Shown: positions 1 to 8,206 of the stretch, piece after piece
Layout: each line of letters begins with the position of its first letter
Position numbering within the stretch: the first letter of the stretch is position 1
From: Akkermansiaceae bacterium
Lineage (GTDB): Bacteria; Verrucomicrobiota; Verrucomicrobiia; Verrucomicrobiales; Akkermansiaceae
Direction: 5' to 3'
Length of the DNA: 52,770 nt
Assembly (NCBI GenBank): GCA_013001695.1
Contig: JABDMC010000301.1
Location: 1 to 52,770 of the forward strand
Notes under the pieces: generated by a model
What the model was told of the DNA's origin: nothing
What the model saw: the letters and a program-made list of their open reading frames with translations, nothing else
Database searches by the model: none
Program-made: the position numbers and the translations under genes

Positions 1-13
1 GGGCGATCCTCCG

Positions 14-40
14 CGGACGGGGGGCGGCGCCCCCCGCGGG
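14..40 (-). terminator. GC-rich hairpin after the pilin-cassette operon
   Basis: Bases 18-25 and 29-36 form a perfect 8-bp G/C stem with a 3-nt loop, four bases beyond the stop codon of the leftward gene ending at 44. There is no T-run, so it is only a plausible terminator or RNA-stabilising hairpin. Confidence 0.4.
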
Positions 41-43
41 GCA

Positions 44-1984
44 TCAGTTGCTCACTTCCTCGATCACGACCAGCCAGTTCATCTGCGTGATCGGGGGCAA
101 CTGGCTGGCGCTGTTGATCGTGAAGAGGTTGGCCCGGATCTTGTCGGGAACCACCGTCTCGTCGACTCCCGACTTCAGGTCGAGGGGCCGGATCGGGGCG
201 CTCGAGTCCTTGCCGAGATAGTTCAGCTGGCCTTCGAAGTCGATGTTGACCGAATCGCGCTGCACCCCGAAGCGCTTCTCCGGAGCGAAGAGCGAGATCG
301 GCGGGTAGATCGGATTGCCGCTGCCGTCGACCCCCGACGGCACGACATTCACGTCGTCCGCGATGTAGAGGCGCATCGGGGAGACGAGCGAGAACCCCTT
401 CGGGAACCCCTTGACGAACCCGAGGCCGTCCGGGGGGGCGGTGGTCAGATCCTTCGAGTCCCGGAGGATCACGCAAAGATCGGTCGCGAGGCTCGGGATG
501 TTCGGCCGGACCGCGTTCACGCTGTCGATGTAGTTCACGTTCACCGAGAGCGAGTGATTGACCGTCACCGAGTCTCCCCCGTTGTTGAAGAGGTAGAGGG
601 GGAGACGGTTGAGGTAGACCGCGATGCCGATCCGCCCGGTCTCGGTGGCCTCGAGGTGGAACGGGAAGACGTCGCCTTCCGCGGTGCCCTCGATCGGCCA
701 GTCCACGCCGCGCTCGAAGAACTCCGTGGTTTCGAGGCCGCCGCTCATGTAGGTGAACGAGATGCGCGTCGGCGTCTGGTCCATGGCGCTTTCCACGTCC
801 TCGACGTGGAGCTTCATGGCGGCCCGCATCGCCGGGCGGCTGTAGGCGTTCCAGCTGGTCGGCGAGGCCCGGTTGGTATCCCCGGTGTTGCTGAGGTCGT
901 CGAAGCCGTCGTTCCCGACATTGATCGGGATGAAGCTGACCAGCCCGGAATCGGCGGAGGTCGTCAGGGGGAAGAAGCTCGACCGGGTGGCCTCGTAATC
1001 CTCGCGGGTGTCGGTGCTGTTGGCGTTGATGCCCCCGACCGCGGAGGAATCCCGCAGCGTCACCCCGTCCCGGCTCGCGAGGCTCCCGAGTGCGATCGAC
1101 CCGCGGGTCTCGGCCTGGGAGGCGTAGACGCTCCCCTGGATATTGACGTTGGCCCACTCGGTCCCGTCGTTGTGCGCGCCGAGGTAGGTCATGGTCGTGC
1201 TCCCGAGGGCCAGCTGCGAGGGCACCTCGTAGATCGAAAGAACGTAGTCCTTCTGCACGGTCTCGACGCCGGTGTCGGCCGCGGAGGTCGCCCCGTAGGT
1301 GACCGAGAACGCCCACCAGTTCCGCTTCGCGAGGAAGTTCTGTCCCTGGGTGGTGTAGCCGAAGTGGACGTTGGGGTAGGGAATCAGCTTGTACTGGGAG
1401 CCGTCCGAGTAGGCCTTGTCCATCGTGATGATGGGGCGGTCCCGGTCGAGCTTGGCCACCGACGGGTCTCCAAGGATCAGGGTCTCCGGGTACTCGGTGC
1501 CGAGGATGCCCCCCGTGCCGTTCGTCCCGGAGTTGATGTAGAACATGTGGCTGGCGATCTCGGTGGTCGTCGGGGTGACGTTGTTGATGATGTGCGCCTG
1601 GGCGCCGTCCCCGGTGTTTCCGGAGATGGCATCGGAACTGAGCCCGAGGTTGGCGGCCATCGCCGGGTCCACGGCGTATTCACCGTCGGCCCGCTCCCGG
1701 GCGTTCTCGAAGATCCACCTCCAGCGGGTGTCGGTCTCCCAGGCATTGGAGTTCGAGTTCGCCATCATGGACTTCATGGCGCTGTTCGGCGTGTCCGTCA
1801 GGACCGCCTGCAGGAGCGCCTGCTCGCGGTGCGAGTAGTCCACGCGAAGTTGCGAGTTCCGCTGGACCGCCTGGCTCTGGAGCGAGGATCGGAAGGAGGC
1901 CGTCAGGCTGATCAGCAGCACTGCGGATAGGGAGAGAACGGCCAGGAGCGATACGTAGCCCGGCTTGAGGTGTCTTTTGTTCAT
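44..1984 (-). CDS. Verrucomicrobial pilin-cassette large protein (PilX-like)
   Basis: Secreted or pilus-associated protein of 646 residues, third gene of a three-gene cassette with two pilin-like proteins (2600-3112 and 2055-2603). The N-terminus begins MNKRHLKPGYVSLLAVLSL and continues as one hydrophobic segment (about residues 10-30), then a long hydrophilic, Ser/Thr/Asn-rich extracytoplasmic region without cysteine pairs or a catalytic motif that I recognise. The lysine-rich start followed by a single long hydrophobic helix resembles PilX-type minor pilin assembly proteins. From memory, verrucomicrobial genomes carry similar trios with this start; the function is not established. A role in a type IV pilus-like or type II secretion-like fibre is inferred only from the two class III-like neighbours. 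No pilus ATPase, platform protein or prepilin peptidase is present in the window. Confidence 0.8.
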   Translation of the reverse strand: MNKRHLKPGYVSLLAVLSLSAVLLISLTASFRSSLQSQAVQRNSQLRVDYSHREQALLQAVLTDTPNSAMKSMMANSNSNAWETDTRWRWIFENARERADGEYAVDPAMAANLGLSSDAISGNTGDGAQAHIINNVTPTTTEIASHMFYINSGTNGTGGILGTEYPETLILGDPSVAKLDRDRPIITMDKAYSDGSQYKLIPYPNVHFGYTTQGQNFLAKRNWWAFSVTYGATSAADTGVETVQKDYVLSIYEVPSQLALGSTTMTYLGAHNDGTEWANVNIQGSVYASQAETRGSIALGSLASRDGVTLRDSSAVGGINANSTDTREDYEATRSSFFPLTTSADSGLVSFIPINVGNDGFDDLSNTGDTNRASPTSWNAYSRPAMRAAMKLHVEDVESAMDQTPTRISFTYMSGGLETTEFFERGVDWPIEGTAEGDVFPFHLEATETGRIGIAVYLNRLPLYLFNNGGDSVTVNHSLSVNVNYIDSVNAVRPNIPSLATDLCVILRDSKDLTTAPPDGLGFVKGFPKGFSLVSPMRLYIADDVNVVPSGVDGSGNPIYPPISLFAPEKRFGVQRDSVNIDFEGQLNYLGKDSSAPIRPLDLKSGVDETVVPDKIRANLFTINSASQLPPITQMNWLVVIEEVSN

Positions 1985-2054
1985 GGCGACAGTAGTGTTG
2001 TGTGTTGGATGGTGGAGATTGAGACGGCGGCGATGCGCGCCGGATGCGGGGCGC

Positions 2055-2603
2055 CTAGAGGCGCGGTGTTCCGGAGTAGGTGATGGACTCCCCGGCCGCG
2101 CCGGTGAGCCGCACCCGGAAGACGTCGTTCTGGATGAAGAAGGTGGCGTCCGTCAGGGAGCGCGAAATGATCCAGTCGGGGTTTCCGGCGCCGGGGAAGG
2201 GGGTGAATTGGTCGATCGAGTAGTATCCGAGGAAGGAGTCCATCCCGTCGTCTTCGAAGGAAATCAGGCCGAATTGCCTCGATCCGTCCGGATTCTGGAA
2301 GCCCACCACGAGGACCCGCCCGCCGGTGGTGACGGCATTGGTGTCGGCCACGGCGTCCTCGAGGGTCTCATGGATGCGGAAGGCGTCGGCCCGCGCCATG
2401 ATGGTGGTCAGGGCGTTGTTGATGAGCGGGGCTTCCTTCACGAGGAAATCCTGGGCGCGAACGATGCGCTGGTGGGTGACCTGCTGCTGCATCAGCATCA
2501 TGGACATGCCGCCGATGACCATCGACAGCATGACGGCCATCGAAAGCTCGACGAGGGTAAATCCGCGGCGGGGAGCGGGCTGGGAAACGGGGGCAATTTT
2601 CAT
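2055..2603 (-). CDS. Prepilin-like protein with N-terminal methylation motif
   Basis: 182-residue type IV prepilin or pseudopilin-like protein. After a short basic leader comes RRGFTLVELSMAVMLS, the classic prepilin peptidase site (cleavage after Gly, Phe at +1, Glu at +5), followed by a hydrophobic helix and a globular C-terminal part. I placed the start at the ATG at 2601-2603 because its ATGA overlaps the TGA stop (2600-2602) of the upstream gene, implying translational coupling; an in-frame ATG at 2681 would only add a leader without known function and overlap the neighbour by 80 bases. It is the middle gene of the leftward trio. The exact fibre is unknown. Confidence 0.85.
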   Translation of the reverse strand: MKIAPVSQPAPRRGFTLVELSMAVMLSMVIGGMSMMLMQQQVTHQRIVRAQDFLVKEAPLINNALTTIMARADAFRIHETLEDAVADTNAVTTGGRVLVVGFQNPDGSRQFGLISFEDDGMDSFLGYYSIDQFTPFPGAGNPDWIISRSLTDATFFIQNDVFRVRLTGAAGESITYSGTPRL

Positions 2604-3112
2604 CGGGTCCGGACGACGGTTCGGGATTTCAGGTATTCCCTGTTGCTGATGCTGTAACTGAGATGGCTTTGCAGCTTCCAAACCTGCATTTCGGCGGGGT
2701 TGGAGGCGAGGGTTCCGGTTCCACCGTGGGCGGCGAGGTTGTTGTCATCCGGCACCCTGGTGCGCACCACGGTCCCCATGAGGACCCGCCCGCCGGGCAA
2801 CTGCCCGAGGGTGACCTGGGTCGTGCTCCGGGCGGGATAAATCGGCCACGGGGAGCCGGCCGAGTTCACGACGCTGAACTCGGTCCGCTCCGCGAAGGCC
2901 TTCTCGAAGGTCATGTGGGCATCGGTCAGGTTCTGGATCATGGTCCATTGCCTGGGAGCGAGGACCACGAGGGACCCCCGCAGGAGCACGATCGACACCA
3001 CCGCCAGGACCACCATCGCGATGACGGCCTCGACGAGGACACTGGCGCTGCGCCAGCGGCGACGCGGCGCCGCGGCAGCCTTGAACTGCGGTTGAGCTAG
3101 GCTATACTTCAT
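2600..3112 (-). CDS. Pilin-like protein, first gene of the trio
   Basis: 170-residue protein with a basic leader (RRRWRSAS), then a hydrophobic helix with Glu near its start (SVLVEAVIAMVVLAVVS) and a small globular domain. This resembles a minor pseudopilin, but the Gly-Phe cleavage pair of a standard prepilin site is absent (Ser-Ala-Ser-Val instead), so processing is uncertain. It overlaps the next gene by ATGA. Its ATG lies only five bases from the start of the divergent gene at 3118, so the promoters of both must lie inside each other's coding sequence or one start is misplaced. Function in a verrucomicrobial pilus-like structure is inferred from context. Confidence 0.8.
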   Translation of the reverse strand: MKYSLAQPQFKAAAAPRRRWRSASVLVEAVIAMVVLAVVSIVLLRGSLVVLAPRQWTMIQNLTDAHMTFEKAFAERTEFSVVNSAGSPWPIYPARSTTQVTLGQLPGGRVLMGTVVRTRVPDDNNLAAHGGTGTLASNPAEMQVWKLQSHLSYSISNREYLKSRTVVRTR

Positions 3113-3117
3113 GGCAG

Positions 3118-3741
3118 GTGAGGGAGGGGATCATTCGATCGATACTGTTGGCCTTGGTGGTTTGTCCGGGGGCCGGAGGAACTCCGGCGAAAGCGGGGGA
3201 GGCCCTCCCGCCGCCGTTCAGTCTGAAATGGGGCGATCCGCCGGCCCGGCTCGTGGCGTGGGCCGACAAGCAGCAGCTCGACAAGACCTGGAAGGAGCCC
3301 GGGGACGACCCGGCCCTCACGATCCTGACGATCAGCGGCCCGGACGGACACCTGCCGGACCATGCCGCCGCGGCCCTCGAGGCGCGCTTTACCGACGGCC
3401 GGTTGTTCGAGGTGGCGGTGCACTACCGGTTTCCCGGCCGGAGTCCGGATTTCGTGCGGGCCCGCTTCGTCACCCTGAAGAAGGAACTGAGCCTCCGCCA
3501 TGGAGGCTTCCGTCCGGGGGGCACCCGCCGGAACGTGGATGACGGCCTCGTGATCAAGTCGGAGGCGCACCGGATCACCCCGGCGGAGGACCGGGGCCTC
3601 GTGCTGGCCTACACCGAGGTGCGGGACGAGAAGCGAGGCGACGCGGCGGCGGAGTTCTCGCTGCTCTACCACAACGGGAGCGTGGCGAAGCGCAAGCCCA
3701 CCCCGGCCGGCGGGGGCCTCACCACGCCGGACGAACCCTGA
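3118..3741 (+). CDS. Secreted conserved hypothetical protein
   Basis: 207 residues starting at a GTG. The N-terminus (about 1-25) is hydrophobic and could be a signal peptide (RSILLALVVC), possibly with a poor lipobox at Cys16. The mature part (about 27-200) starts with FSLKWGDPPARLVAWA and contains several beta-strand-like stretches (LFEVAVHYRFPGRSPDFVRARF, described here in two pieces: LFEVAVHYRF and SPDFVRARF). Codon use matches the neighbours and the plus frame is the only protein-like one here. I do not recognise a function. The start is uncertain because it abuts the divergent start at 3112. Confidence 0.7.
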   Translation: MREGIIRSILLALVVCPGAGGTPAKAGEALPPPFSLKWGDPPARLVAWADKQQLDKTWKEPGDDPALTILTISGPDGHLPDHAAAALEARFTDGRLFEVAVHYRFPGRSPDFVRARFVTLKKELSLRHGGFRPGGTRRNVDDGLVIKSEAHRITPAEDRGLVLAYTEVRDEKRGDAAAEFSLLYHNGSVAKRKPTPAGGGLTTPDEP

Positions 3742-3777
3742 ACGCGGGCGTCGCCGCGAGGGGACGCATGCGGCCGA

Positions 3778-3800
3778 CGCTCCTTCGGGAGGAAGGAGCG
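3778..3800. terminator. Hairpin between convergent genes
   Basis: Bases 3778-3785 and 3793-3800 form a perfect 8-bp stem (CGCTCCTT paired with AAGGAGCG) around a 7-nt loop. It lies between the convergent genes ending at 3741 (plus) and 3864 (minus), so it could stop transcription from both sides. There is no strong T-run. Confidence 0.45.
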
Positions 3801-3863
3801 GGCCGGATTGGGGCGATGGGTCGGGTGAACGCATTTGCCAGGAGGTGATGGGGGAGGGGCCCG

Positions 3864-4769
3864 TCAGGGCCCGGAAAACAAGGGTCCCGCACGTTGGGAG
3901 CCCTCCATCCAGGCGGCCCAGGGGCCCGCCGGGACTTCGTAATCTTCGACGAATTTCCAGTCGACCGACCCGTTGCCGGGCAGGCCGAGAAAGTCACGCA
4001 CGGCCGGACTGATATCGATGCCGGCGTTCCGGTTGGGATTGGCCTGCGGCTTCCATCCCTTGAAGACGTATGCCCAGTCGTCGGTGGCCCACGGTCCGAC
4101 GTCCTTCCACTGGGCGTAGCAGATCCGCTTGTTGTGGTGCAGCATGATCCATCGGTCCTCGCACACGGAGACGGTGGGTCCCTTGTAGGCCCGCCAGAAC
4201 CAGGGCACCACGTCGGAGGCATCGGGCTTGTGCCGGCCCTGCGGGCCGATGTCATTGTAGGGAAGGGCCACGTAGAAGGCGTTCATCTCCGGCCGGAATC
4301 CCCTGGGAAGATAACCCTCGCGTGCGGTGGGATGATCCAGGCCGCCGAAATTCTCCGCCCAGTTCGGATCCCAGGCGCTGGCGGAATTGGGGGTCGGGTT
4401 GCGCTTCGTGGGGCGCTCGCCCGCCCAGAAGACGGTGGCGTGGATTCCATAGTGCCACGGATACCGCTCCGCTTCCCACGGCTCCGGATACTCTTCGAGG
4501 ACCCGCGCCCTGGCCGGCGTCTGGTAGGGATCGGCGTGGCTGCGGAGCTGCTCCCGCCTGGAATCCAGGAAGTCGCGGTGCGTCACCGCAAGCCGTTCGG
4601 TGGTGGTGAGGACGAGGCCCTCGCCGGCCGCCGCGGCGCGGCCCACCCCTCCCGGGACCCCCGCGAGGGTGAGGATCGCCACCAGGACAACAAACCACCG
4701 CCTGGGACAGATCGTCCCGGTCGCCCGGCAGCCGGTCCGGCTGCCGCTTGGTGTCCGCACGGAGGTCAT
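3864..4769 (-). CDS. Secreted double-psi beta-barrel-like protein
   Basis: 301 residues. A basic N-terminus and hydrophobic segment (about 24-40) look like a signal peptide or anchor. The C-terminal part shows features of the RlpA/expansin double-psi beta-barrel fold: FYVALPYNDIG (165-175), CYAQWKDVGPW with Asp223 where that fold carries its conserved Asp, and GIDISPAVRDFLGL (250-263), comparable to the 'R-x-IDLS-x-x-A' stretch of RlpA. If this is right it could bind or cleave glycans. There are only three cysteines after the signal region. Start choice is supported by a promoter at 4796-4824 placing the transcript start about 20 bases upstream. The fold call is my inference from motif order, not from a search. 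Confidence 0.65.
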   Translation of the reverse strand: MTSVRTPSGSRTGCRATGTICPRRWFVVLVAILTLAGVPGGVGRAAAAGEGLVLTTTERLAVTHRDFLDSRREQLRSHADPYQTPARARVLEEYPEPWEAERYPWHYGIHATVFWAGERPTKRNPTPNSASAWDPNWAENFGGLDHPTAREGYLPRGFRPEMNAFYVALPYNDIGPQGRHKPDASDVVPWFWRAYKGPTVSVCEDRWIMLHHNKRICYAQWKDVGPWATDDWAYVFKGWKPQANPNRNAGIDISPAVRDFLGLPGNGSVDWKFVEDYEVPAGPWAAWMEGSQRAGPLFSGP

Positions 4770-4795
4770 TGGTTTATTAAGAGAATCCGATGGCT

Positions 4796-4824
4796 TTTAT
4801 ATCCTTATAAAAGCAAAAGGTCAA
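4796..4824 (-). promoter_or_regulatory. Sigma70-type promoter of the DPBB-like gene
   Basis: On the minus strand TTGACC (4824-4819) is followed after exactly 17 bases by TATAAA (4801-4796). Both hexamers are one mismatch from consensus and the region is AT-rich in an otherwise GC-rich window. Transcription would start near 4789, about 20 bases before the ATG at 4769. Confidence 0.65.
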
Positions 4825-5404
4825 TTTTTTGACGGGCGAGAGCATCACAAATGCAAAAATTTCCCTCCTCCCTTAATAGTACTTCGATCCTCGCCGCCGC
4901 GCCTCCCCACGGTCGGACGCCGCCTGCGTGAAACCCACTCCCTCCGATCACTCCGGGACCAGATTCCCACCCCGGCCTGGGGGGATATTTACTTAAGTCC
5001 CTGAAAAACAGGGATCTGCGCCTGATCCGGCCCCCGGCCCGCTCCCGGCCCCGCACCCCTCCCACGCGGACGCCTCCCGTAGGTATTTAAGGAGTATTAA
5101 GTATTAAGCAGAATTATTAATCTACTGATAACCAGTAAATTACGACCGCTGATGGCCGGGGGCGGCGGGCGGCGGAGGGCCGGAGAAATCCATTTTTCGG
5201 GCCGCTGTGTGATTTTTTTTAATTCGGCGAATGTGGTGAATTTCACCGAGTTTCCCTTAATTCTAGGACTTTTTCATGCTTCTAAGACATCCAATCCACC
5301 AATACGTTCAAAGAAGTTTAAATAATTTTCTGGTTCAGACGTCAATTTTTACGGAAATTCACATCGTCCTCACGGACATCACCCTCAACGAACTCGCATC
5401 AGCA
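4825..5404. other. AT-rich intergenic region upstream of the secreted cluster
   Basis: No gene is apparent. The stretch is much richer in A+T than its surroundings. It holds spaced ATTAA copies around 5085-5121 (GTATTTAA, GTATTAA, GTATTAA, ATTATTAA), a run of eight T at 5212-5220 and a 13-base palindrome at 5235-5247. It probably carries the promoter and control sites of the rightward cluster beginning at 5405, although I cannot single out a convincing -35/-10 pair for that gene. Confidence 0.5.
5235..5247. promoter_or_regulatory. Palindrome GGTGAATTTCACC, possible operator
   Basis: Perfect 13-base palindrome (GGTGAA, T, TTCACC) directly after a poly-T run in the AT-rich region, about 160 bases before the first gene of the secreted cluster. 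Its size and symmetry fit a dimeric repressor site, but no regulator gene is nearby to support this. Confidence 0.35.
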
Positions 5405-6124
5405 ATGAAAACCACACTGAACACCATCGTTAGCGCAGCCCTGGCATTGACCGCCGGCGTTGCATTTGGCCAAGGCTCCCACGGAGATCCTTATGTGCCC
5501 GTCGGAACTCTGAACGTGAACCAGGCCATGGTCCGCGACGGAGTCAAGCCCCAGCTGGACTGGAACATCAGCTATCCCGAGACCGTCACCGACATCGTGG
5601 ACATTGATCCGCGGAGCAAAGTGACCACCAAGAAGCGGACCCGCGTGCAGATGCGAGTCGTCGGGGTGGCCTTCCAGTCGGGACCGACCCACCTCCCGTG
5701 CGCCTTCTGGGCCCGCATCGGTGGGGGCGGCAACGCCTGGCAGAGCCTCTTCTACGGCAAGTATGACGCGGTGAACCCCGATGTCCCCGTCTTTGACGAG
5801 GTGGTCGAGGCCAACACCGAGATCGACTTCGCCGCCCGCGGACGCACTGCCTCCGGCAGCTGGTACTCGGTGCGCTGGTCGCTCGACAACACCCCGACGT
5901 GCATGGCCTGCAAGAACGGGGATGCCTTCCCGGACGTGGCCCCGGCCTACGACCAGGGCTCGATCGAGAGCTTCCTCAGCGGCTATGTCAGCGATGACAA
6001 CCGGGCTGTCCTCGGACCGCGCGACCTCATCTACCTCTTCGAGTGCTACTCCACTACTCCCGGATCGAGAGCCTTCGACCTGCAGGACGTGGTGGTTGTG
6101 GTCACCTTCCACGACGTTGACTAA
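5405..6124 (+). CDS. Secreted protein of unknown family, first gene of five-gene cluster
   Basis: 239 residues with a clean signal peptide (MKTTLNTIVSAALALTAGVAFGQG, cleavage near residue 20-22; quoted pieces MKTTLNTIVSAALAL and TAGVAFGQ). The ATG at 5405 was preferred over one at 5276 because it gives this signal. The mature part opens with PVGTLNVNQAMVRDGVKP and is predicted by eye to be beta-rich, with three cysteines near residues 159-163 and 216 (TCMAC, FECYS). I do not recognise the family. It heads a rightward run of five secreted proteins (to 10198) and is followed by a long stem-loop starting at its stop codon, which could reduce read-through so that this product is made in excess of the ones behind it. 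Confidence 0.8.
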   Translation: MKTTLNTIVSAALALTAGVAFGQGSHGDPYVPVGTLNVNQAMVRDGVKPQLDWNISYPETVTDIVDIDPRSKVTTKKRTRVQMRVVGVAFQSGPTHLPCAFWARIGGGGNAWQSLFYGKYDAVNPDVPVFDEVVEANTEIDFAARGRTASGSWYSVRWSLDNTPTCMACKNGDAFPDVAPAYDQGSIESFLSGYVSDDNRAVLGPRDLIYLFECYSTTPGSRAFDLQDVVVVVTFHDVD

Positions 6125-6196
6125 GAACCTCAGCCGGGAAGGGCGGTTCAACCATCGCCCAGCAGCCTTGTCGGCCTCCCTTCCCACCGGTTCTTA
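6122..6196 (+). terminator. Long stem-loop spanning the stop codon
   Basis: Two perfect 8-bp arms are nested: TAAGAACC (6122-6129) with GGTTCTTA (6189-6196), and GGGAAGGG (6136-6143) with CCCTTCCC (6178-6185). The outer arm contains the TAA stop of the preceding gene, and the element fills most of the 93-base gap before the next gene. It may act as an attenuating terminator or as an mRNA 3'-end stabiliser in the cluster. Confidence 0.5.
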
Positions 6197-6217
6197 ATCC
6201 TGAAACTACCAAACGTG

Positions 6218-6775
6218 ATGATTCCCCGGTCCTACACCGCCATCACCTTGGCCCTTGCGGCCCTCTCCCTCGGCATCGGGGGGGAGGTCGCGGTGGCCGG
6301 GCCGGCCAAGCTCCGCCCGACCCACGACCAGCTCTCGAAGCGCCGGGCGACCGGCCCCGAGGTCACCAAGGGCGCCTCCAACTATGTCCCGGCCGACGCG
6401 GCGGACATCAAGAGCAAGCGACCCGAGCCCCCGAGCCTCATCAAGCGCTCCACCATTCTCAGCTATGGCGGCTTCTGGACGATCGTTCCGAAGAACGCCA
6501 TCCTGCACACCCCCGCCAATTTCCGTTCCCGGATCTCCGAGTCCCCCAGCGGCCGCTTGCTCACCTGGAGCGAGTTCTACAACCGCAACCGCGGCTGGAT
6601 CTACACCCAGAACGTCAAGATCAGCGACGCCCGCGGCGACACTGAGCTGACGAAGGCCACGGTCGACGCCTACCGGCGCACGGGCCGCCTCGTGGTGGCC
6701 GTCTGCCACCAGGGACCGATTTCCGTGAAGCGCCCCGAACCCGCCGGCAAGGCGGAAGCCCCCACCAACTCCTGA
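6218..6775 (+). CDS. Secreted family-A protein (A1)
   Basis: 185 residues; signal peptide 1-26 (hydrophobic AITLALAALSLGIGG). The mature protein starts with KLRPTHDQLSKR. The C-terminal half carries FWTIVPKNAILHTP, a Trp/Arg-rich FYNRNRGWIY and VVAVCHQGPISVKRPEP. The same pattern recurs in the protein at 9476-10198 (A2), so the two are paralogs. A GTG one codon upstream (6215) is possible but the ATG at 6218 is likelier. Function unknown. It lies between the 239-residue protein and B1, 33 bases before B1, so it is probably co-transcribed with B1. Exported location follows from the signal peptide; anything further would be guesswork. Confidence 0.8.
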   Translation: MIPRSYTAITLALAALSLGIGGEVAVAGPAKLRPTHDQLSKRRATGPEVTKGASNYVPADAADIKSKRPEPPSLIKRSTILSYGGFWTIVPKNAILHTPANFRSRISESPSGRLLTWSEFYNRNRGWIYTQNVKISDARGDTELTKATVDAYRRTGRLVVAVCHQGPISVKRPEPAGKAEAPTNS

Positions 6776-6808
6776 TCTCCAACTCCAACCCACCCACACC
6801 CACTAGAC

Positions 6809-7840
6809 ATGAAAAGCACATTGACCACCCTCATCCTGGCGACGTCCATGGCCATGGCCGCCCCCTCGGACTACGTCAACTTCGTCCGCCAGATCCAGAA
6901 AGACTTTGAATGGGACATCACCGTCGCGCCCAGCGGCAGCATGCTCTCCGCGGAGGGCATCGACGAAGACGGATCGCAGTTTCTCCTCTTTTCGGTGCAC
7001 AGCACCCTCGGGATCGAGTACCTCCTCGACGACGTGTTCGTCTCGACCTACACGCCGGAAGCCAAGCTCGCGGTCGTCACGGAAGATCCCTATGACGCCA
7101 TTCCGCGCACCCGGGTCGACCGGCCGTTCTCGATTTCGGTGAACATCAAGGGAATGACGCACGCTGCGCCTGCCGCCGGCGACGTGGTCCTCCCCGCCGC
7201 GGCTCAAAAGGTTCTCCTGAGCCACAAGGCCTACAACTACCCCGAAGGGGTGCACAGCCTCGAGGGCCGCGACAATCCCGCCGAGATCGATGTCGGCACC
7301 GCGCTCCTCAGGGGGAACGGCACGACCGTGATCAACTACGCCACCAACCACCTGACCGCCCCCGACCTCACGAAGGCCGAAGGCGAGGAGGTCTGGACGA
7401 TCTCCGCCCTCAACGACTGGGGATGGGAAGGCGAAGTCCTGGAATCCAAGAAGGTCCAGATCTGGCCGATCGCGGATGCCTCCATCACCGGGATCGACCC
7501 GAACAAGCGCTACAGCAATTTGCCGCCGATCAACGTGAAGTACAACGACCTCTATCCCGCGAGTGAGACCTGGGTCCACATTTATCCGGGTCCCCCGGTG
7601 GCGAATGCCACCAACTTCACGGACATTCCGGATGGTTACTGGAAGGCCGTCGATTCCGTCCCGGAGTCCCCGCCGGCCAAGGTCCTCACGGGCATCGATC
7701 ACCTCTTCCCGGAAGAGGGCGCCTACACGATGGAAGTCGTGCACCAGACCCCCTTCGGTCTTGATGTGCTGACGCAGTTCTACCCGATCCGGGTCGACCG
7801 GACCGTCGAGTTCAAGGGCGGGCTCTATACCGCCGAGTAA
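6809..7840 (+). CDS. Secreted family-B protein (B1)
   Basis: 343 residues; signal peptide 1-18 (TLILATSMAMAAP). The mature N-terminus reads DYVNFVRQIQKDFEWDI; further landmarks are GSQFLLFSVH, a PRTRVDRPF strand, KVQIWPIADASITGID and SNLPPINVKYNDLYP. All are matched closely in B2 (8207-9325), proving common descent. The composition (many Val/Tyr/Pro strands, few Cys) suggests several beta-sandwich domains; no catalytic motif is visible. Like its neighbours it has no clear Shine-Dalgarno sequence. Likely co-transcribed with A1 and followed by a strong hairpin at 7894-7926. Function unknown; a structural surface or matrix protein is one possibility. Confidence 0.8.
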   Translation: MKSTLTTLILATSMAMAAPSDYVNFVRQIQKDFEWDITVAPSGSMLSAEGIDEDGSQFLLFSVHSTLGIEYLLDDVFVSTYTPEAKLAVVTEDPYDAIPRTRVDRPFSISVNIKGMTHAAPAAGDVVLPAAAQKVLLSHKAYNYPEGVHSLEGRDNPAEIDVGTALLRGNGTTVINYATNHLTAPDLTKAEGEEVWTISALNDWGWEGEVLESKKVQIWPIADASITGIDPNKRYSNLPPINVKYNDLYPASETWVHIYPGPPVANATNFTDIPDGYWKAVDSVPESPPAKVLTGIDHLFPEEGAYTMEVVHQTPFGLDVLTQFYPIRVDRTVEFKGGLYTAE

Positions 7841-7893
7841 ACTTCCCGAATGATCCAGATTTCGTGGTCCCGTCTGTGGGAGGGGCCGCGACC

Positions 7894-7926
7894 GAAGCGC
7901 CGGCGTCGAGGGGATGCCGGCGCTTC
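7894..7926 (+). terminator. Strong hairpin after B1
   Basis: GAAGCGCCGGC (7894-7904) is exactly complementary to GCCGGCGCTTC (7916-7926) across an 11-nt loop. It lies 54 bases after the stop of B1. The following bases are only moderately T-rich. It splits the five-gene cluster into two transcription units (5405-7840 and 8207-10198). Confidence 0.5.
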
Positions 7927-8206
7927 CTTGCGTCCTCCCGGGGCGGCCGGGGACGGGGGCGGCAGGGCGGGGGGCCTCCAGGCCAGGAATCGGGACCGGG
8001 GCCCGCTCCGGCCCCACCATCGTGGGATGGTTTTCGTGAGTCGCTGAGGATCAGGTTTTTACGGGAATTTCAGCCCTGCTGGAATCACCCCGTCAACGCT
8101 GAAATCTCTATCTTTTTAACATTTTGATTGTCCTGATCATTTGCATGCAGTAAGTAATGGAAGGCTGACCCCCTCTTTTCCCTGAATCGCGAACACCCAC
8201 CAGGAC
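7927..8206. other. Intergenic region between B1 and B2
   Basis: GC-rich up to about 8040, then AT-rich with the palindromes TGATCA (near 8134) and TGCATGCA (near 8143). No gene is supported. The AT-rich 8050-8160 part probably contains the promoter for B2, but no clear consensus pair is visible. Confidence 0.4.

Noticed and set aside
7841-8206. Open frames between B1 and B2
   Set aside because: Their products are Arg/Pro/Gly-rich without regular codon pattern, and the region contains a terminator-like hairpin and AT-rich leader instead.
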